DNA from: Escallonia rubra | Taxonomy: Eukaryota > Streptophyta > Magnoliopsida > Escalloniales > Escalloniaceae | Reading direction: 5' to 3' | NCBI GenBank assembly: GCA_033065855.1 | Contig: JAVXUO010002415.1 | Span: 62,001-126,000 of the forward strand | Length of the DNA: 64,000 nt | Part shown: positions 43,081-55,729 of the stretch, piece after piece | Numbering within the stretch: position 1 is the stretch's first letter | Layout: the number at the start of each line of letters is the position of its first letter | Translations under genes and position numbers: made by a program | Notes under the pieces: generated by a model | What the model was told of the DNA's origin: nothing | The model's database searches: none | What the model saw: only the letters and a program-made list of their open reading frames with translations

Positions 43081-44471
43081 CTTTACGATGCAGGGAGTTG
43101 TTGCCCCAAAAAAGACTACTCAAAAGACTAAAAAGAAATGTATGAAGCAGGGGATCCGAAGCCGAACTACTAGAGGAACTATCAGGAAAATTCGACTACT
43201 ACGTCATTTACCCTAAAGAGAAAGATGACAGTTCTTTGTCATTCAAAAATCCTCCCCGGATAGCAAAAGAAGATGGTTGGAACTACCAACCTGAAGGCCC
43301 TAAAGTAGGACAATACAAAACTAAGAATTCAAAATTACTGCATAAGTTTTGGCATAAAGAGAGTAAGACTAAAATCCCGACAGTAAGGCACCCTAAACGA
43401 GTGGGCAAGAAAATAAAATATTCCCATCATAACAACAAGGATCTAAAAAAAAGTGGCAACTCATGAAGAAGCAGAATGTTACCATAACACAAACCAATGG
43501 TATTAAAACAAAATTATTTTTATGATCCGGGTTTATGTGAAGAGAGCAAAAATCTCTTTGAAAATGTCTGGCATTATCTGAGGAAAAATTACCGAAAAGA
43601 TTTACAAAGAACGCTCAGTTAATTAAGTGATTATGTTAAGCACTTAGAAAAAAGGCTTAATATAAACGATGAAGAAGGAATAATAGTCCTGCAAGAAAAG
43701 GAAGAAAGAATCTGATTGCTAGAAGAACTAGAATCATTGTTCCCAGCTAATATCACTACAAAAATAAAAGAGCTAGCCAGGAAGAAAAATGAACACGAAG
43801 ATAACCTTTGCAAACCAGAAATGAAAGCTTGGGATTATGGATGACCAAGCCTCACACTACCATCATACAAGGTTGACCTTCAATGGATTGAACATGGACT
43901 CATAGACACATTCGAAATAGACCGAGATGATCGGCAACTCATCGATAATCTCCTAGAAATAATTCAATATGCTCTTGGAGTTATGAGATTCAGTCAACAG
44001 ATTATCACAGTCCAAATACTGTCAACACTAGCAGAAAGAAGCGAAACCAAATTCTACCAGCCATACAAGATTTGGTTCATTTATCGATTCAGTAATAAAA
44101 AGTTAATGAATTTATATCGACCATGCAAGGATAAGCTAAGGAACACATATAATCCGAAGAAGGACAAAATTGAAACAATCAGTTATGTCCATGCAACCAC
44201 TGAAAACATGGTAGCCAACCCCATATGAGCATGTTTCTGCGATGGACAAAGGATAATAATCCTGAAGGGGTGTAGAGCATCTATAGAGCCCTCCAAACAA
44301 GCTCAAGATCAGGTAATCAAACTCTATGAACAGTTCAACAGCCAAGGACAAGAAAAATCTGATCTGCCTAACCAAACTTTTGAGTTGTACAAGAGGGTTC
44401 GGGACTATAGGATAAATATGATTGAAATGGAAATAATGGCCAGCGAAAAATGACAAAGTCAAATGGGGAAG
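43081..44471 (+). pseudogene. Caulimovirid downstream ORF remnant
   Basis: Coding-like but broken sequence after RNase H: 43236-43466 (FKNPPRIAKEDGWNYQPEGP), 43983-44228 (RFSQQIITVQILSTLAERSE) and 44230-44455 (VIKLYEQFNSQGQ). Its place suggests the last ORF of the virus (the transactivator/inclusion-body protein position), but I see no decisive motif. It is interrupted at 44472 by a solo LTR; GGAAG (44467-44471) is the duplicated target. Confidence 0.5.
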
Positions 44472-44739
44472 TGTAACATCCCGGAATTTTCCGGAACGTC
44501 AACGCTCAATCGATCAGTTCACTAAGATAATAATTCCTCAATTCAACCAAATAATAGAAATCTGTCAGAGCAACTAATCCATCGACTTAATCATAGTTGA
44601 AACATCAAGTCCAAACTAACAATTCTAAATAACAATAATGACCCACGCAGGGGTTCTAATGACTAAGAGTGAAATTTAACTTCTCTTTCCCTCGCTCGAA
44701 TCTATTCCACACCCAATGTGATCTATTGTTGGATATTAC

Positions 44740-47406
44740 CTGCGGAAAGGAAGTCAAAGGGGAGTGAGCTTTTGAGAGCTCAGTAAGGTCGCTCAAATGA
44801 AGAAACTACGAAACAATTACAGATGCAATTCATCAAAATTTTCAAAAAAAAGAATCATAACTAGTTCGATCAGACATCAATACGATTTTTAGATACGATA
44901 CAAACAATCACGAATGCAATAACATGAGCAATTGCAAAGCCACACAGGCAGTGCAAGGTAATCACTTAGCAAAGCCACAAAGGCGATGCTCATTAACACT
45001 TTCCACCGGCTAGTCCATCAAGGCACTAGCCCACACCAATACACCGGCTAGTCCGTCAAGGCACTAGCCCACACCAATACACCGGCTAGTCCGTCAAGGC
45101 ACTAGCCCACACCAATACACCAACTCCCGCCAAACACACCAACGCAGAAACTCATGTCAATATACAGGATGAAAACATTTCAATAACGCAACATGTTATT
45201 CAATGCTCGATGGACAATAATTAATGAGCATCGATAAGAATTTCAATAAACGTTTTAAGGCTCCACCAAAGAATAAGATGGCAAACAATGCGACTTTATC
45301 AAAATAACAGAATCCAAAGAATAGCGATAACAATTCAAAAAAATATCTGAGGACAAATAGAGGAAACTGGGTTTCAGAACAAATCCCTTACCTCGGTCCA
45401 AGCTATGCACTGCTAAACAGCCTCGATCCAAATCCTTTGAATTAACCTAAATCGGGCAAATTAGTTATCAGAACAAAATTTACGCTACAATACTATAACC
45501 CTAATATCATATACCCCCACGTCTCACTTCTAACCCCGAAATCGCTCAACTCAAAACGCGCCTCGCACGTGGCCAACCTAACCGAGAACCCTGTACGATC
45601 CTGAACGCGTGTTAATATCCCAAAATTCAAAATAAATTAAAATAAAACACTTTTATAGCTTAAAACCTTATAAGAAGTCAGAATATGAATTTTCTGAATT
45701 TTTGAATATTTTTGAATTAAAAATAATATCCTTAAATACACTAAAAACTTATAAATTGTCATAACTGCTTCTAGCTGGAAATAAAGACTCATAATTTTTA
45801 TACAAGCCTTAATATATGTATAAAAATTTTAGGAATAAAAATCAGGATTTAAAAGGCGCTAAAACTATTTCTATATTTTTCGTTTGGCTAAAATCCAAGC
45901 GATACGAAAAATGATAATAAATCAACTCCAAAAATTATCAAACTTTTACTGAGTCTTTATTATGCTATAGAAACATTACTTTAATTTTTCCAAAACATTT
46001 TCATGGGTTTGAAGGCTCCAAAAGAGTTTTATATGTCTGAATTTAGAGAAAATATAATAAATACATACAATATCAGAAAAATATGAAATTTTCACAGAAA
46101 CTATAATATTGTACTAAGACCCATCCTGTAAATTTTTCAGAATTTTTGGACAACCGTACAATATCCAATAGCCACGTTGTACAACTGTTCATGCACAGTG
46201 TACCACCTTTGCTGTAGAGACCCATCACTGTTGAACCTCCTCCTCCTTCTCTGCTGTCCAAAACCCAGAAACAAACTCACTCACATGCCTGGGTCATTCA
46301 TTCCCTATACACACACACATCTATACTACTTTCACTCATTCACACACACACACAAACACACAACAAAACACACTCATATTTCTCCACACCCACTGCCATA
46401 CTCCCTGCTCACTCACCTTTTAATTTGGTTCCACACACTCACAAGCACCACTTCACTCACACAGGCCTATATATATATACACCCACATACACACACTAAT
46501 TTACAACACCCATACATCTACACAACACCTTACAACTGTTCTTACCGATGCACTTCCTTCACTCATTCACATAAATTCCTCTCAATGAAACACACCAAAA
46601 CTCACACAGGCTGTGCACTAAAGATTGACACACGCAGACACACATACACCACAAACTCACACACTGCACTCACCTTTTTACTCCCCATAATACACACACT
46701 AAAAACAAATCCATACTCTCCTGGGTCAAGACCATAAGATTCAAAATGTGTCCCTATGTCGCCAGTAAATTAATGGATTACTACTGCTGGCAGCCAAACC
46801 ACTTTGCCGCGTACGCATGATATACAGCAGCATTGACGAACATCTTCTTTTCCGGACCACGTGCTGTCAACAAGTCTTTTTGTGTGAAGATTGCCTCAGC
46901 TCTAACTAAAGACCTCTGCTCAAACCTTCTCTCCAAACCCAGAACCCACTGGCACCTACTCACACACACCAATCCAGTTCGCATGCCTACAATTTACTAC
47001 AAACCCACCTCAAAAGTGCTGCCCTACAGTGGTCTCCCTTCCCCTTCTCCCTCACTCACACAAGCCGCAAGAATACACAAAGGAACACCAAAAATAAACA
47101 CAGCCCCATACTCTCATCATACCCACGCAAAACAACTTGCACACCACCGTGCATCACGCACTATGGCTGTCCCATTTCATTGCTCATCTCGATAGGACCA
47201 TGGCTGTGCCGGACCACAAACCACGGCAAACTCCATCCCTCCGTTACAACTCGCACCCATTTTCCGCCAATGCACACTACCGTAACCCACATACCCTATC
47301 CCACGATAAACACCCATCAAGCAAATCATGAAAATTTACCCGGCGAAACTCCTTACAGACCCCATTTACAATGCATAAAATAGGAGAAATCAGCTAGAAG
47401 ACTTAC
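44740..47406 (-). other. Intron-like segment inside LTR copy 5
   Basis: Minus-strand GTAAGT at 47406 and CCTTTGACTTCCTTTCCGCAG-type acceptor ending at 44740 enclose 2,667 nt. Sites correspond in position and context to those of copy 4. Confidence 0.5.
45006..45125. repeat. 38-bp minisatellite in LTR copy 5
   Basis: Three units starting CCGGCTAGTCCrTCAAGGC at 45006, 45044 and 45082 (exactly 38 bp apart), each continuing ACTAGCCCACACCAATACA. Same unit, reverse strand, as in LTR copies 2 and 3. Confidence 0.9.
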
Positions 47407-47845
47407 CAAACAAAAACAATCCGATCGCCGAAAAAAAACTGCCTCTTCTCCAAGCCTTCTTTCTGTCTCTCTCTGAAACTCTCTCTTTCTCAGTCGTGCA
47501 AACCAGAGAAGATAAAAATGTGGGGTGGGCGGCTGCTCTAACAGACTCTTCTATATAATTAAACAAACCCTAAATTGGAAAACTACCAAAAAGCCCCTAA
47601 GCTCTCGTTAGTTATTCTAATTTTTACCCGGAACTTTTATTATCGCAAAGCGGTCCAAAATAAATATTAACGATACTTTGTGTTAGGAAAAAAAAATATA
47701 GCGGTTGCTACATGACCCTGCTTACACTAATCGCACTAGGTGTTGTTAAATAAAAATATAAATAAAAAAAATATCGACGCTAAAAATATATTCGCCGTTA
47801 AAATTTCTAATTAGATCAGAAAAAGTATCGGGGTGTTACAGGAAG

Positions 47846-48120
47846 AGAATAAAGATGTATTCCATAATAAAACAAAGAGATGACCCTACAAAAAATAATA
47901 TAGGATTTTCATTGTTGAAGAATCCTATGTGTTTGATCCTTCATCAATAAAATGGGTCGAAGTAAGAGTTAGAAGACAGATGAAGTCTGAGAGAGTGTGT
48001 AAGAGTGCTAAGAGTGTGAAGTGTGCTAAGAATTAGTGTGTGCAACAATAAAAGGAAGCCTTCCTTTCTAATGCTTTTATCTCAAATTTTCTTTCCAGCA
48101 TAAATAAAGAGGTATTGATG
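47846..48120 (+). pseudogene. Caulimovirid end of last ORF and 3'/leader region
   Basis: Continuation of the integrant after the solo LTR: a short coding-like end (FIVEESYVFDPSSIKWVEV, 47910-47965), then an AATAAAAGGAAGCCTTCCTTT stretch near 48047-48070 with an 8-bp inverted repeat (AAAGGAAG/CTTCCTTT) and AATAAA at 48107. It is consistent with the viral transcript end/leader. The right edge of the integrant is uncertain and may extend to about 48230. Confidence 0.5.
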
Positions 48121-50406
48121 TTAGTATGACACTGCACTTTTCAAACTAATATTCTGAAAGCTTTAGAGTGTTTGATAATAGCCATTAGTCAATTCTGAGG
48201 AGCATAAGGCATCGAGCTGCGTGTCCACTTGGTGAAAAGCTTGGATATCGAAAAGTAACAGGAGAAGCACTATTAAGGGAGAAGATTTAAGTAGCATTAT
48301 ATCCTAAAATAACCTTATGATTTATATTAGAGTGCATAAAATTATATTTTTCTCAAGTTTTGGGGCTTTGCATCCAAATACATTAAAGTATTAGGGTTAT
48401 TAAGCATTATTGAAGGAGAAGAACTAATCTGGACCGTCCATAAATCACGGATAGATGGCTAGATCGCGTTGCCAAGTAAATTAGATTGATTGTGCCGACA
48501 GTGGATCGCGACCCATATGTGTGTGTGCGAGTAATTAGAATTGCATTTATTTCAAGTGTAACATCATTTTCTTCTAAATGTAATATGTTAATTTCATTAT
48601 TTAAGAATGTGGGTATTTATTTCCATATTACAGAGTGGTTTGAGGATACAATAGTTAAAGCATAATTTCATAATGATAAGAATTATTATTTTTAATTATG
48701 TACGGCTTACTAATATGAAAATTAACTTATTAAGTAATAAGGACCCAATTCAAGATAATATTATTTTCGTTTTTTATATGTATGAATTTTTATATCATAG
48801 TGGTTTTACGTTTGCAGTACTCAAAATTAAGTCATAATGGGTTAATTCATTAATTAGTTAAACTTTTAGAAAGTTTAGAATTAGTTTTCCAATAATATAA
48901 TGCTCACTAATATGGAAATTAATTTATCAAGAAATAAGAACCACCTTTAGTTACACTTATTATTTTTGTAAATCTATTTTACATTGAAAACATAATGCAA
49001 TAACTTGTCAAGTAAAGAAACTATCACTACGATGATGTGTTGCGCAAAGAGCTTTCGCTTTGCTTATTATATATTATATTGATAGTCTTACAATCAGTAC
49101 ACGTACTTGGTAGATCTCACAGTCTATGAGAAGAACCCTAGTCTCTCTCCCCCAAGCGTTCTTATGAAGTTCAATTTTTTTTTCTCGTTAGAAATACAAA
49201 GGAAGACTTAAAAGGTGCTAATGTCCTATCCAAAGATCTTCTCAACTTTGCTTCAACCAAAATCCAAAAGGAATATACCTTGATAATCATTACATATAAA
49301 TTTTGAGTCTTAAAGAGATCATAACGAAGGTACCCAGGGTTTTTCGAAACACAGCTGATTAACTATGACTAAGGCGTGAGTTGAGAATCTATATCATATT
49401 ATATAAAAATATAAACATAAATATATAATATACGAAGTATTGTGTATTTTAGAGACGATACATAAGCTTTTTTAATATTCTTTTTCGTTTTTACCCTTTT
49501 AATTTTACGACACGTCATCCCTTTTTACCTATTGTACATGTCATCATTTTTATATTGGTATCACATTCCTTTTTCACTTACAATTATAAAAGTTACACTT
49601 GCATCACGATTCTTCACTATAATTTATTATTAAAACATTTGCAGGTATTATTGGCATAATTATACTAAACCTTATAAGAGTAAAAAATCAATTATGTACC
49701 TCTAAAACTCTACATATTCAATGTACTAACATATAAAATCTCACAAACATAAAATACGAAAATCATGTTGGAAATCAAAGATAAATAAATTAAGATTTTC
49801 CAAGAATAATTTACGGAGTGATATGACTTAATTTTTGAAAATATTTTACCTTTTCTTAAAAAAATTTAGTGTTTATTTTGTTATATTAAAGTATTTTTGA
49901 GGTATTAATAGTTAAAAATAAATCCTAATATGTTGATACATTGATTAGGTAGAGTTTTATAAGGCGTATACTTGATTTTTTTACCCATATAAGGTAAACT
50001 AAAATCATGGCAACAATAGCTACAAATTTTTCAATAATAAATCAAAGTAAAGAATCATGATGCACGTGCACTTTTAGTAGTATGGATAGAAAAGGAAAAT
50101 GACTCAAAAATTAACATGATGTTACGTCCCGAAATTGACCTCAAATTTTAAATTGGGAATCATGTACACCAAATCATGTATAAAATCAAAGATAAATAAT
50201 TCACAAATTTAAGATCATTCAAAAACAATTTTCAAAGTGATATGACATAATTTTTAGAAAATTTTATGTATTTGTTTTTTTTTTTAGTGTTTTTTTTTAT
50301 CTTAAAGTGTTTTTGAGGTGTTATTGTTAAAATTAAGTTCTAATATGTTGATACATCAATTATGTAGAGTTTTAGAAGGTGTAGAATTAGGTTTCTACTC
50401 ATATAT
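48121..50406. other. AT-rich spacer with dispersed AT-repeats
   Basis: No gene is seen. Holds the CCGTCCA motif (48426-48476) and copies of the AT-repeat family: AAGTCATAATGGGTTAATTC (48823), AACACTACGATGATGTGTTGCGCAAAGAGC-like block near 49030, and two copies of CTAATATGTTGATACAT..AGGTAGAGTTTTA at about 49926 and 50340 (offset ~414). Confidence 0.5.
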
Positions 50407-51060
50407 TGTAACACTCCGAACCGTGATATTGTCTAGCCGGTTGATTTAATTATTAGCGTCGATTTTCGTACGCAACATTTAGTGTCGATTTCCATGAGTG
50501 AAATTTTATCGGTAACCTTTAGCAACAAAATTTTAGAAACCATAAGTGATAAATTAAAGATGGCAAATATAAGTGATATTGATGGAGGTATTAGTGACAA
50601 TTAGCATAATCGATATTTTTAAGAGGTTTTAGCAATGAATTTTCTTATAGTTAGCATTATTTTTATGTAGCAACTCTTAGCGACGATTAGCATAGCGGGA
50701 TTATGTAAGACCCGTTAAAGTTTTCAATTGCATTATTTTATCATAAATAGTAAGTTGAGTCTTTTTGTAATTATAAAATATTTTGGGTTAATGTTGAAAA
50801 ACTAGGAAAAGTGAGGGGGGTTTTCGGTAACTTGCCAGACTAGGGTTAAATACACACACACATTGGAGAGACCAACCGCCCTTAAATTTTCCTCTTCCTC
50901 CATCTGTTACACGACTGAGAAAGAGAGAAGAAGCGACATAAGACCTCTGCCGCCTCTGCCGATAGTTGGGGAATTGGGGAAATCGGTTGGTTAGAACCCT
51001 AGATTTGGAGGAATTGGGGAAGTCGATATCTTCGTTGCCAATAGTCGGGGAAGAACAGTG
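50407..51060 (+). mobile_element. Long-LTR family, copy 6 (5' part only)
   Basis: Starts TGTAACACTCCGAACC, closest to copy 3, with U3 GCGAC motifs (50456-50690), GTTAAATACACAC box near 50834 and a leader (GAGACCAACCGCCC). Similarity ends at about 51000-51060; the GT-rich and later parts are absent. Confidence 0.65.
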
Positions 51061-52220
51061 CTTTTTTGTATGGGGTACGATGGGTTTATTGGATTTGACC
51101 CAATTTAATTCACTTTAATAATGACCCAACTCAGACCAACCCATTTTGTAAATTAGTTGGGTTTTATGGGTTAAAAGTTGTGTGTATTTGAGCTGGGTTG
51201 GTTAAAGCCCATTCTGACCCAGCTCAAGTTGCAGCCCTAGTTTTGACGAATTTTTTTTGGCAACGGTTTTCGACTATTTGGTGGAAAATGAAAAGCAAGC
51301 ATGAAGCGTTTATGGTGAAAAGTGACAACCTTCGAAAGATATGGATAGCAAATTTCATGGCAAGACATTTAGCGGTAAAGTAATTTTGAGGTTTAATTTA
51401 ATGTACATGAACTGATCATATTGGTTATATAAGAACATTTTTGTTCTACTTTTTCTTCGCTAAGAACATGCATGTAACTTGGACAAGGTTGTTGTTATGT
51501 TTACTAGCGTTTATGATGATTTTATCGTCTTTGTACTATTTCTTTCTACTTTAAATTTTTTGGCGTTGTCCAAACAGTGGAAAAGAAATTCATGAAAATA
51601 TTTTCAGGAGCCTTCGATTTTCTGGAAAATATTTTCCGAAAAGTGTTTTCCGTGAAGCATTTTTCGTGAAACAAACAGGGCATTGATTTACTTATGTCGA
51701 CCTTCCATTCCAAAGGCCCAAGTAAAAAAAAAGAGCTAATCTTATTCTTATCCAATATATGAATATTTCATCAGCACTACGCTCCTTACTCGACTTCGCG
51801 TGCTTAAGAATTTTAAGGCGATGAGCACGCATTCAGCTCTGGCTTCAAAGACTAAAATTTGTGGCAAAGAGCAAAATGCATTAACTAGAAAGTAGTATGA
51901 TTTTATTGCACAAGACAGTTGGCCACATGTAGGACAAAACATAGTATACATGGTATATTCGAAAGCTAAACCCGTTCTTGCAAATGTTGTATCTTTTCTA
52001 ACTCCTCCTTTCTTTCTTTTTCTTTAGAGATTTAACAAACATATACCAACACAAAATATGTACAATAATTACAACCTGGAAGCTAGCATAACGTTTCCAA
52101 AGAAAACAAAAAAACAAACAAAGGGGTACATGGAACCAGCATGAAAACCAAAAGCAAAACACCACGATGGCCGAGCCACAACAAGGGCGCATATGAGGAA
52201 GGTACAACAGGCTTAGCGAA
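51061..52220. other. Spacer with MITE-like pieces
   Basis: No gene is seen. 51085-51240 has repeated TGGGTT/GACCCA and ends CAAGTTGCAGCCCTAG, resembling a hAT-type element end. 51545-51690 (GGAAAATATTTTCCGAAAAG, then TTTTCGTGAAACAAACAGGGC) resembles a common plant MITE terminus. 51960-52220 could be the 3'-untranslated flank of the minus-strand exon at 52221. Confidence 0.4.
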
Positions 52221-52433
52221 TCACTCCTGCTTCAAACCTTGACATGAGCTAATAGCAAAAATTGCCAGAGCTGAGGGAAGCTGCAAAACCCCATCAGTGC
52301 CACGGTCGATATGCATGGAATGTACCTCATAACTGCAAGTGCGTAATCTACACAAGAGACTGGCAAAAGCACTCCTTGCCTCAGGATTTTGCATCTGTGA
52401 AAGCAAAGCTGAGTGAGGAACTAGAAATATCAA
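52221..52433 (-). CDS. Candidate terminal exon of a host gene, unidentified
   Basis: Minus-strand ORF of 70 codons ending in TGA at 52221-52223. From about residue 13 it reads like real protein: QMQNPEARSAFASLLCRLR, then CSYEVHSMHIDRGTDGV and LQLPSALAIFAISSCQGLK. A good acceptor (TTTGCTTTCACAG) lies just before ATGCAAAATCC at about 52397. Inside the ORF, GAG|GTACAT and TTTTGCAG could be a further donor and acceptor, so it may be two short exons. Codon composition is balanced, unlike the low-complexity ORFs around it. I do not recognise the family, and no matching upstream exon is evident. It could be a captured fragment. Confidence 0.4.
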   Translation of the reverse strand: MIFLVPHSALLSQMQNPEARSAFASLLCRLRTCSYEVHSMHIDRGTDGVLQLPSALAIFAISSCQGLKQE

Positions 52434-52480
52434 ATGCTGATAAAAGTATGACGATAACCAAGCAAAAGCAAAAATAGGAT

Positions 52481-52735
52481 GTAAGGACGCCTCCTAGCGT
52501 CCTTACAAGTATCATATAGGGACGCTTTTAACGTTGAGGCGCTTTGGATGGCGTCGTAACGTCGCCTCATTAGAGGCCGTCACAATAAGTTATTACAACG
52601 CACACAAGCGCCTCAACAGGGTAAGGCCTAACAAGGCACAAATAAGCGTCCCATAAAATGAACCACATCAATGCCTATTGGGACGCTTTGTAGCGTTGTA
52701 TTAGATCTTTTAGGACGCTTCGCAGCGTCCCAAGA
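52481..52735. repeat. Cluster of GACGCT/AGCGTC hairpins
   Basis: Perfect inverted repeats GTAAGGACGC-CTCCTA-GCGTCCTTAC (52481-52506) and GGACGCT-TCGC-AGCGTCC (52713-52730), plus several partial copies (GGGACGCTTTTAACG near 52522, GGACGCTTTGTAGCG at 52681). The style resembles subterminal repeats of plant DNA transposons; no element ends were identified. Confidence 0.7.
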
Positions 52736-53631
52736 TAACAAAAAATTTGAAAAAAAAAATATATTTATATAATCATTTTCTGTTACAACTTTTGGTATTT
52801 AACAGATGAGCTAGCAATAAATCAATTTCAAAATACAAGAACTTATAATTGTAATATCAACAAATGATGTTATTTCACTTGTAAAACATACAACTCATAC
52901 AATCATTGCACAATGCCTAATATATTAGATCAACAAGTTATAAGTACAAGCAATACAAAATTTCTTGTCAATCATATAAACAAGTGAGCAAGTTCAAAGA
53001 TCTACTTGGAGAAGGCAATGTTGTTCCAAAGACATACTAAACAGTGCTATGATATCAATGAATGAAGATTACTCCAAATCTCGCAAAGCACCATCAAGGA
53101 CCGCAAAATCTCTTCTCAACTTTCCATCAGCATTTACATGACCATCGAACAGTTGAGTTTCATCCAATCAAACTACAAGTAAAACGCAAAAATTAGACAA
53201 ATGAACAAATAGTCATATATAGTGTATTCAACAGGATTCCAACTTATAAAGCAGAAATTGATATTAGGAAGATCGTCATTCTTTTGCGTAGATAATATTT
53301 CCCGTAACGAAGAACTTTGTTATTTGTGGACACAAACTTTATCATTTCTACCAAAGCATCTAAAAAAATGACAACCCTTAATTCAGTAAAAAAATTAAAA
53401 AATACAGATCCATATGCTTAACAACTTTAATTTTTTCTACCAAACTATGGTCAAATATGAGTACAAATAAAGAACATACCACCCCACGATGGTTGCCAAT
53501 GCTCTTGGTGATGAGTTAATGCGCTTAATCGTATCGTGGTTTGGATTTTGAAATAACCATTTGGCTGAAACAAGGTTAAAAAAAACTAAATCAACACTAA
53601 AACAACATAGATCTCTCTACCTTAAAAGTGT
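52736..53631. other. Spacer, nothing firm
   Basis: AT-rich. A minus-strand 33-codon frame at about 53069-53165 (ETQLFDGHVNADGKLRRDF) looks protein-like and ends in TAA, but a stop lies immediately upstream. I do not call it a gene. Confidence 0.3.
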
Positions 53632-54099
53632 CATGTGTTTAACAATGTTTCTACACATTTACATGACCAAAATACCCTCAAAGATACTCCATATTACTAA
53701 TTTTCTGGGCCTTTTTTCAGAACCGATGCAAACACACGTTTGCTCATCACAACTCCTTCACAATAGTAGGAAAACAGAGATAACTGCACCTTCCCGGCCA
53801 CAACCGTACCCCATCCCTACAGATTTTTTTTTTGGCAGCGCAAGAACTTGATGAAGTTTACTCTCCATGTGTTTAACAATGTTTCTACACATTTACATGA
53901 CCAAAATACCCTCAAAGATACTCCATATTACTAATTTTCTGGGCCTTTTTTCAGAACCGATGCAAACACACGTTTGCTCATCACAACTCCTTCACAATAG
54001 TAGGAAAACAGAGATAACTGCACCATCCCTGCCACAATCGTACCCCATCCCTACAGATTATTTTTTTGCAGCGCAAGAACTTGAAGAAGTTTACTCTCC
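53632..54099. repeat. 234-bp tandem duplication
   Basis: CATGTGTTTAACAATGTTTC begins at 53632 and again at 53866. The copies differ by a few substitutions and the length of a T run. As 234 is a multiple of three, both copies show the same ORF, but there is no other sign of coding. Confidence 0.9.
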
Positions 54100-54830
54100 T
54101 CACAACAACTTGCAGATGAACTTCAGCCGAATAACAACGCGTCAAGAACCTGGCTCATATGCTACCAAGAACACGCCTCCAATGATGAATTCACGATCAA
54201 CCTTCCGCCGGCCACCAAAACTGCATCTGAAATTTTGTACACACCAAAACCGCATCTGAAATCTTGTACAAAACTAACTTTGGCTTTTTGGAGAAGCGGA
54301 ACTTCCTCTCCCATAATACTACCGGTATGCCGACTTTTGATTGAATTAGACCAACTACACCTGCTCTCTTTTCATCTGTTTTCCACGATTTTGCTCATCT
54401 TACTCATGGGTTCACTGCTTTCATGCTTCCGTTGGCTTTGACATTTTATGCGAGATGTTTAAACTTATGCACGAATGCACACCGTTACTTTACACTCTTT
54501 GCTCACCGCATGTTTGATGAATTGTTTCCGTTTTCCGCTTTTGCTTGTTGCTTTTCAAACCAAATAATCAACTGATACTCGAACAACTTTGTTTTTGAGC
54601 CAACACAACTATACAACAGTTTTACTCCTGAGGATAATGTCTATAATTGGGGTTCATGCATCAAAATCAACAACACAATACGCTATTAACAGCCATCTTA
54701 GATATGTCAATGCAGGACCTTGTTGCTTGGGGGATTCCCCCAATTACTGCCTTTTTATCCTCAGCCCGTCAGCTAATCAATTTAGATATGACCAACCCTT
54801 TCTAATCTACGAATAAACTATTGAAGGCGA
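54100..54830. other. Spacer, nothing recognised
   Basis: Mixed-composition sequence with short ORFs only. A small 27-bp direct repeat (CCAAAACTGCATCTGAAATtTTGTAC type) occurs at about 54216 and 54245. Confidence 0.4.
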
Positions 54831-54837
54831 TGGATGT

Positions 54838-55072
54838 GAACATGCGTAATGTAGTTCCCCGTCAGATGAATCTTTTTAAATTCCAGGAAGGTGCTTCCTT
54901 GTTCATTCGCATTACCTTGAGTCAGACAACTTATGCACGGATTGATGGCAATCTGAAGAACTCCGCATGACTAGAGAAATTGTACCTGAATTTGTGTGTA
55001 GCACTATTGCTTCCCAATGCTTCACCAACCTTAACTTTAATCGTCCATGGCCATTGTAGGCCTGTGCGTACA

Positions 55073-55109
<37 letters not shown>

Positions 55110-55729
55110 AACACACATATTGATGTTCATTCACAGTGAACTTATCTTCCCCTCTTTCACGTCTTTTGCCTCAAAACCGAATTCATCTGCACACCCACAC
55201 GAACACACAACGCTGCCCTTACACATGCATGATCACTCACACACACTGGTTGTTCTTATGGATTTGATTTTTGTGGTTTGGTCTACAATTTCTGTACTAT
55301 TTTTTGGGTTAGGATTGATGGCAAACTGAACCATAATCATCCATGGCCATTGTAGGCCTGAACGTATAAAACTCTATCTCTCTCTCTCTCTCTCACACAC
55401 ACACATACTGATGTTCCTTTACTGTAAACTTCTCTTCTCCTCTTTCACATCTCTTTCCGCAAAACCAAATTTATATGTACCAAGAAAACACGACACTGCC
55501 CCTAGACACATATGCTCACTCACACACTGGTTGTTGTTCTTATGGATTTTATTTTTTGGTTTTGTTTATAAGTTTTATACTATTTTTTGTGTTAGGGTTG
55601 ATGGCAATTTGAATAACTTCGCAAGCGAGGACAAGTCGTACCTGAACCTGCGTGTAGCAGCATCACTTTCCAATGCTTGACCAACCTTAATCATCCATGG
55701 CCATTGTAGGCCTGCGGGTACATAACTAT

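Larger units (their letters stand above)
44472..47840 (-). mobile_element. Long-LTR family, copy 5 (complete solo LTR)
   Basis: 3,369 bp on the minus strand, from TGTAACACCCCGATA (47840) to TTCCGGGATGTTACA (44472), flanked by GGAAG at 44467-44471 and 47841-47845. This is the cleanest copy and defines the family. It has U3 with GCGAC-type motifs, a TTATATAG box near 47555, GAGCAGCCGCC leader, donor TG|GTAAGT (GT at 47406-47405), GT-rich segment (plus: CA-rich, 46290-47300), AT-rich body, 38-bp minisatellite, acceptor TTTCCGCAG (ending 44740) and U5. No internal domain, hence a solo LTR. Plus-strand ORFs in the CA-rich part are low-complexity artefacts. Confidence 0.9.

Noticed and set aside
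46177..46737. 186-codon His/Thr-rich plus ORF
   Set aside because: Antisense to the GT-rich part of a solo LTR; low complexity.
53561..54259. Duplicated 78-codon peptide as a tandem-repeat protein
   Set aside because: The 234-bp unit preserves frame by arithmetic, but a T-run change breaks the frame between copies and no other coding signal exists.
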